Part shown: piece after piece, positions 5,209-6,413 of the stretch
Numbering within the stretch: position 1 is the stretch's first letter
Layout: every line of letters begins with the position of its first letter
From: Acidilobaceae archaeon UBA162
GTDB lineage: Archaea > Thermoproteota > Thermoprotei_A > Sulfolobales > Acidilobaceae
Direction of reading: 5' to 3'
DNA length: 6,413 nt
NCBI GenBank assembly: GCA_002496425.1
Contig: DAJS01000023.1
Coordinates: 90,538-96,950 of the forward strand
The notes under the pieces: generated by a model
The model's input: the letters and a program-made list of their open reading frames with translations, nothing else
Told to the model about the DNA's origin: nothing
Database searches by the model: none
Translations under genes and position numbers: made by a program

Positions 5209-6013
5209 GGGGGCAGGCTCTTTAAGGGTTCGCGGTACCCCCCTCAACAGGTTCCCTGAGATCCAGCTGGGCTACCTACTCGTGAGCCCAAACCTCTGGA
5301 ACGTGTCCGAGGCATCAGACGGCGAGGTCCTGATGACCTATGAGCCTGAGCCCGGCTGGGTCAGCGTGGAGGTCAACTTCAGGAAGCTTGAAATACATAG
5401 GCCCGTGACTGTTGGTGGCTACGCAGAGGTAATCTATGGCACTAAGCCCTGGGGCTCCGTGAGCCGTCAGGTCCAGGAGCTCCGGTTCCCCATGCTGGCC
5501 TCCGAGGCCTCACGGATCTACCTTACTGCCGGCTACAGGGTCGACAGCTCCTCCGAGGGGGCGGCGTTTGACGTGTCTTACGACTTCTGGCTCACTAGGT
5601 CTCGCGAGCCCGGCTCTGGCCTGTCGCTAGGTGACGTGGAAATCATGATGTGGTTCCACAGGGGCGGCTCTCTGAGGCCAACAGGCGAGGCCGTAGGAAG
5701 CGCTGACCTGGAGCTGATCATTAACGATAAGGCCAGGACGTCGCGCGCCGAGCTGTGGGCGGCGTCGCCGTCCGAGGACAGACCCCAGTACATCGTTACG
5801 CTACTGGCTGATCAGGGGCCGAAGGCCGTAGTAGGGCTAAACATGAATCAGGTGCTCTCTACTGCTGAAGAAATATTTCAGAAGAGGTATGGGCTCCCCA
5901 ATGGCTACATAACTGGGAGGTATTTAAGCGGTATTGAGTTAGGCCTAGAGTATGGCGGCGCTAACCCGCGCATATCAATGGCCTTCACCAGGCTCTCAAT
6001 AGGCCTCAGCTGA
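5183..6013 (+). CDS. Glycoside hydrolase family 12 protein (endo-beta-1,4-glucanase type)
   Basis: GH12 enzymes are retaining beta-jelly-roll hydrolases that cut beta-1,4-glucans. Visible family features are LNxNLWN-like SPNLWN (35-40), MTYEPEPGWVSVEV (51-64), the IYGTKPWG strand (84-91), YDFWL (133-137), the nucleophile E153 in VEIMMW (canonical E-hydrophobic-M-I-W), and the acid/base most likely E256 in LGLEYGG after YLSGIELG; E252 is the less likely alternative. At 276 residues the catalytic domain looks complete. There is no signal peptide or membrane anchor: the N-terminus MELKLIPAEGAGSLRVRG is polar, and the upstream stop excludes a longer protein in this frame. A cytosolic enzyme acting on imported oligosaccharides is therefore plausible. 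It overlaps the TFIIB-like gene by 26 bases but seems to have its own promoter. Exact substrate unknown. Confidence 0.9.
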   Translation: MELKLIPAEGAGSLRVRGTPLNRFPEIQLGYLLVSPNLWNVSEASDGEVLMTYEPEPGWVSVEVNFRKLEIHRPVTVGGYAEVIYGTKPWGSVSRQVQELRFPMLASEASRIYLTAGYRVDSSSEGAAFDVSYDFWLTRSREPGSGLSLGDVEIMMWFHRGGSLRPTGEAVGSADLELIINDKARTSRAELWAASPSEDRPQYIVTLLADQGPKAVVGLNMNQVLSTAEEIFQKRYGLPNGYITGRYLSGIELGLEYGGANPRISMAFTRLSIGLS

Positions 6014-6015
6014 GG
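6004..6015. repeat. 12-bp palindrome over the GH12 stop codon
   Basis: CCTCAGCTGAGG is perfectly self-complementary and includes the TGA stop at 6011-6013. No T run follows, so it is not a convincing terminator. Confidence 0.4.
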
Positions 6016-6186
6016 GTTCCTCAGAACAGGGGCTGACTTACTGAGCAGCCTCAACAGGGCAGCGGCTGGATCAACTACATGGTCGTTGTCTGCTATTGGC
6101 TCCACCCTTGACCCCCTCCTTATGTTAAGAGCCTTCCAAACCTGCCCCTTTGAAGCAACGTCACTTGAGTAAAACGCTGTTGGTAC
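6014..6186. other. Intergenic stretch with open but unassigned minus-strand frame
   Basis: Between the GH12 stop and the threonine ammonia-lyase promoter no accepted gene is present. The - strand frame is open from 6201 down to TAG at 5905. It contains a GTG at 6105 that is preceded by a strong AGGAGG-type site nine bases upstream, giving a possible 66-residue protein whose last 36 codons are antisense to the GH12 gene. Most of the gap is also open on the + strand as a readthrough of the GH12 frame after its TGA. I recognise no family in either reading, so I do not call a gene. Confidence 0.4.
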
Positions 6187-6198
6187 GCCCCAAGGGGC
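6187..6198. repeat. Inverted repeat upstream of the ilvA TATA box, operator candidate
   Basis: GCCCC-AA-GGGGC has perfect 5-bp arms around an AA centre. It ends six bases before the TATA element at 6205, where a bound regulator could affect TFB/TBP loading. No regulator gene is adjacent, so the partner is unknown. Confidence 0.45.
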
Positions 6199-6204
6199 CT
6201 GCTA

Positions 6205-6211
6205 CTTAAAT
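6205..6211 (+). promoter_or_regulatory. TATA box of the threonine ammonia-lyase gene
   Basis: CTTAAAT (in ACTTAAATC) is the only AT-rich element in the last 100 bases before the gene. Transcription would begin around 6230-6235, giving a leader of roughly 10 bases. The ribosome site at 6229-6237 then lies at the very 5' end of the message, so the true start may be a few bases earlier. Confidence 0.55.
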
Positions 6212-6228
6212 CCCGTCAGGGATTACCA

Positions 6229-6234
6229 GAGGTG
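6229..6234 (+). promoter_or_regulatory. Ribosome binding site of the threonine ammonia-lyase gene
   Basis: GAGGTG is a close match to the complement of the archaeal 16S rRNA 3' end and stands nine bases before ATG 6244. It supports that ATG as start. Confidence 0.65.
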
Positions 6235-6243
6235 GGGTCACCC

Positions 6244-6413
6244 ATGACCGAGGACTTGACCAGCCTGCTGGATCTCATTTACTCTGAGTCACTGAAGGCT
6301 CGTGAGGTCCTGAGGGGGGTAGTTCATGAGACCCCTCTGGACTACAGCTCTACATTCTCATCCATGACTTCCTCTCACGTCTATCTCAAGCTTGAAAACC
6401 TCCAGAAGACAGG
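6244..6413 (+). CDS. ilvA: Threonine ammonia-lyase (threonine dehydratase), 5' part only
   Basis: The window ends 56 codons into this gene. The visible N-terminus has the features of fold-type II PLP enzymes of the threonine/serine dehydratase family: an initial helix (SLLDLIYSESLKAREVLRG), then VVHETPLDYSSTFS and YLKLENLQKTG. In this family the next residues (SFKxRGA) hold the PLP-binding lysine, which lies just past the window end. The enzyme converts threonine to 2-oxobutanoate and ammonia, either for isoleucine synthesis or for amino-acid fermentation. A C-terminal ACT domain, which would tell regulated biosynthetic forms from others, cannot be seen. A related serine dehydratase or racemase is possible. 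Start ATG 6244 has a TATA box and a good ribosome site, so the gene is probably transcribed on its own. Confidence 0.88.
   Translation, partial: MTEDLTSLLDLIYSESLKAREVLRGVVHETPLDYSSTFSSMTSSHVYLKLENLQKT

Noticed and set aside
6014..6170. Stop-codon readthrough (for example pyrrolysine) of the GH12 gene at TGA 6011
   Set aside because: The frame stays open for about 50 codons, but the catalytic domain is complete at the stop, no recoding element is visible, and pyrrolysine uses TAG rather than TGA.
1..6413. CRISPR array, tRNA/rRNA genes, IS terminal repeats, C/D box RNAs
   Set aside because: Scanning both strands by eye I saw no regularly spaced repeats, no tRNA T-loop with matching acceptor stem, no transposase, and no paired C/D boxes at the right spacing.

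Overview
The window looks like a piece of a moderately GC-rich thermophilic crenarchaeal chromosome. The signs are AGG-dominated arginine codons, TATA-box promoters at about 30 bases from starts, a very short or absent leader on one gene, frequent GTG/TTG starts, and archaeal-type genes (NOG1-family GTPase, XerA-like recombinase, TFIIB-type zinc-ribbon protein). The gene mix of glutamate dehydrogenase, a GH12 beta-glucanase and threonine ammonia-lyase suits an organism fermenting sugars and peptides. An Acidilobus-like member of the Thermoprotei is my best guess, but this is inference only.

Layout. Positions 1-1009 contain no intact gene. On the + strand there is a series of hydrophobic stretches broken by stops and frame changes, best read as a decayed membrane-protein gene. 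A TATA box at about 1036-1044 then drives glutamate dehydrogenase (1073-2356, +). It meets a NOG1-family GTPase (3346-2363, -) tail to tail with 6 bases between them. Upstream of the GTPase on the same strand lies a XerA-like tyrosine recombinase (4419-3379, -) with an unusual Pro/Gln/Tyr-rich C-terminal tail; these two could share a transcript. A 126-base GC-rich divergent intergenic region with a 10-bp-arm inverted repeat separates the recombinase from a short TFIIB-like protein (4546-5208, +). The 3' end of that gene carries the promoter and ribosome binding site of a GH12 endoglucanase-type glycoside hydrolase (5183-6013, +) and overlaps it by 26 bases. A 230-base gap holding a perfect GCCCC/GGGGC inverted repeat, a TATA box and a strong Shine-Dalgarno leads into a threonine ammonia-lyase gene cut by the window end (6244 onward, +).

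How the genes relate. Glutamate dehydrogenase and threonine ammonia-lyase both release ammonia from amino acids and yield 2-oxoacids. The GH12 enzyme would act on beta-1,4-glucans but has no visible secretion signal. NOG1 (ribosome assembly), XerA (chromosome dimer resolution) and the TFIIB-like protein are information-processing genes with no evident link to that metabolism. I find no complete new defence or mobile system. The points most worth a second look are the recombinase tail, the truncated TFIIB-like protein beside it, the two promoter-region inverted repeats, the leaderless GH12 enzyme (no signal peptide), and the decayed first kilobase.
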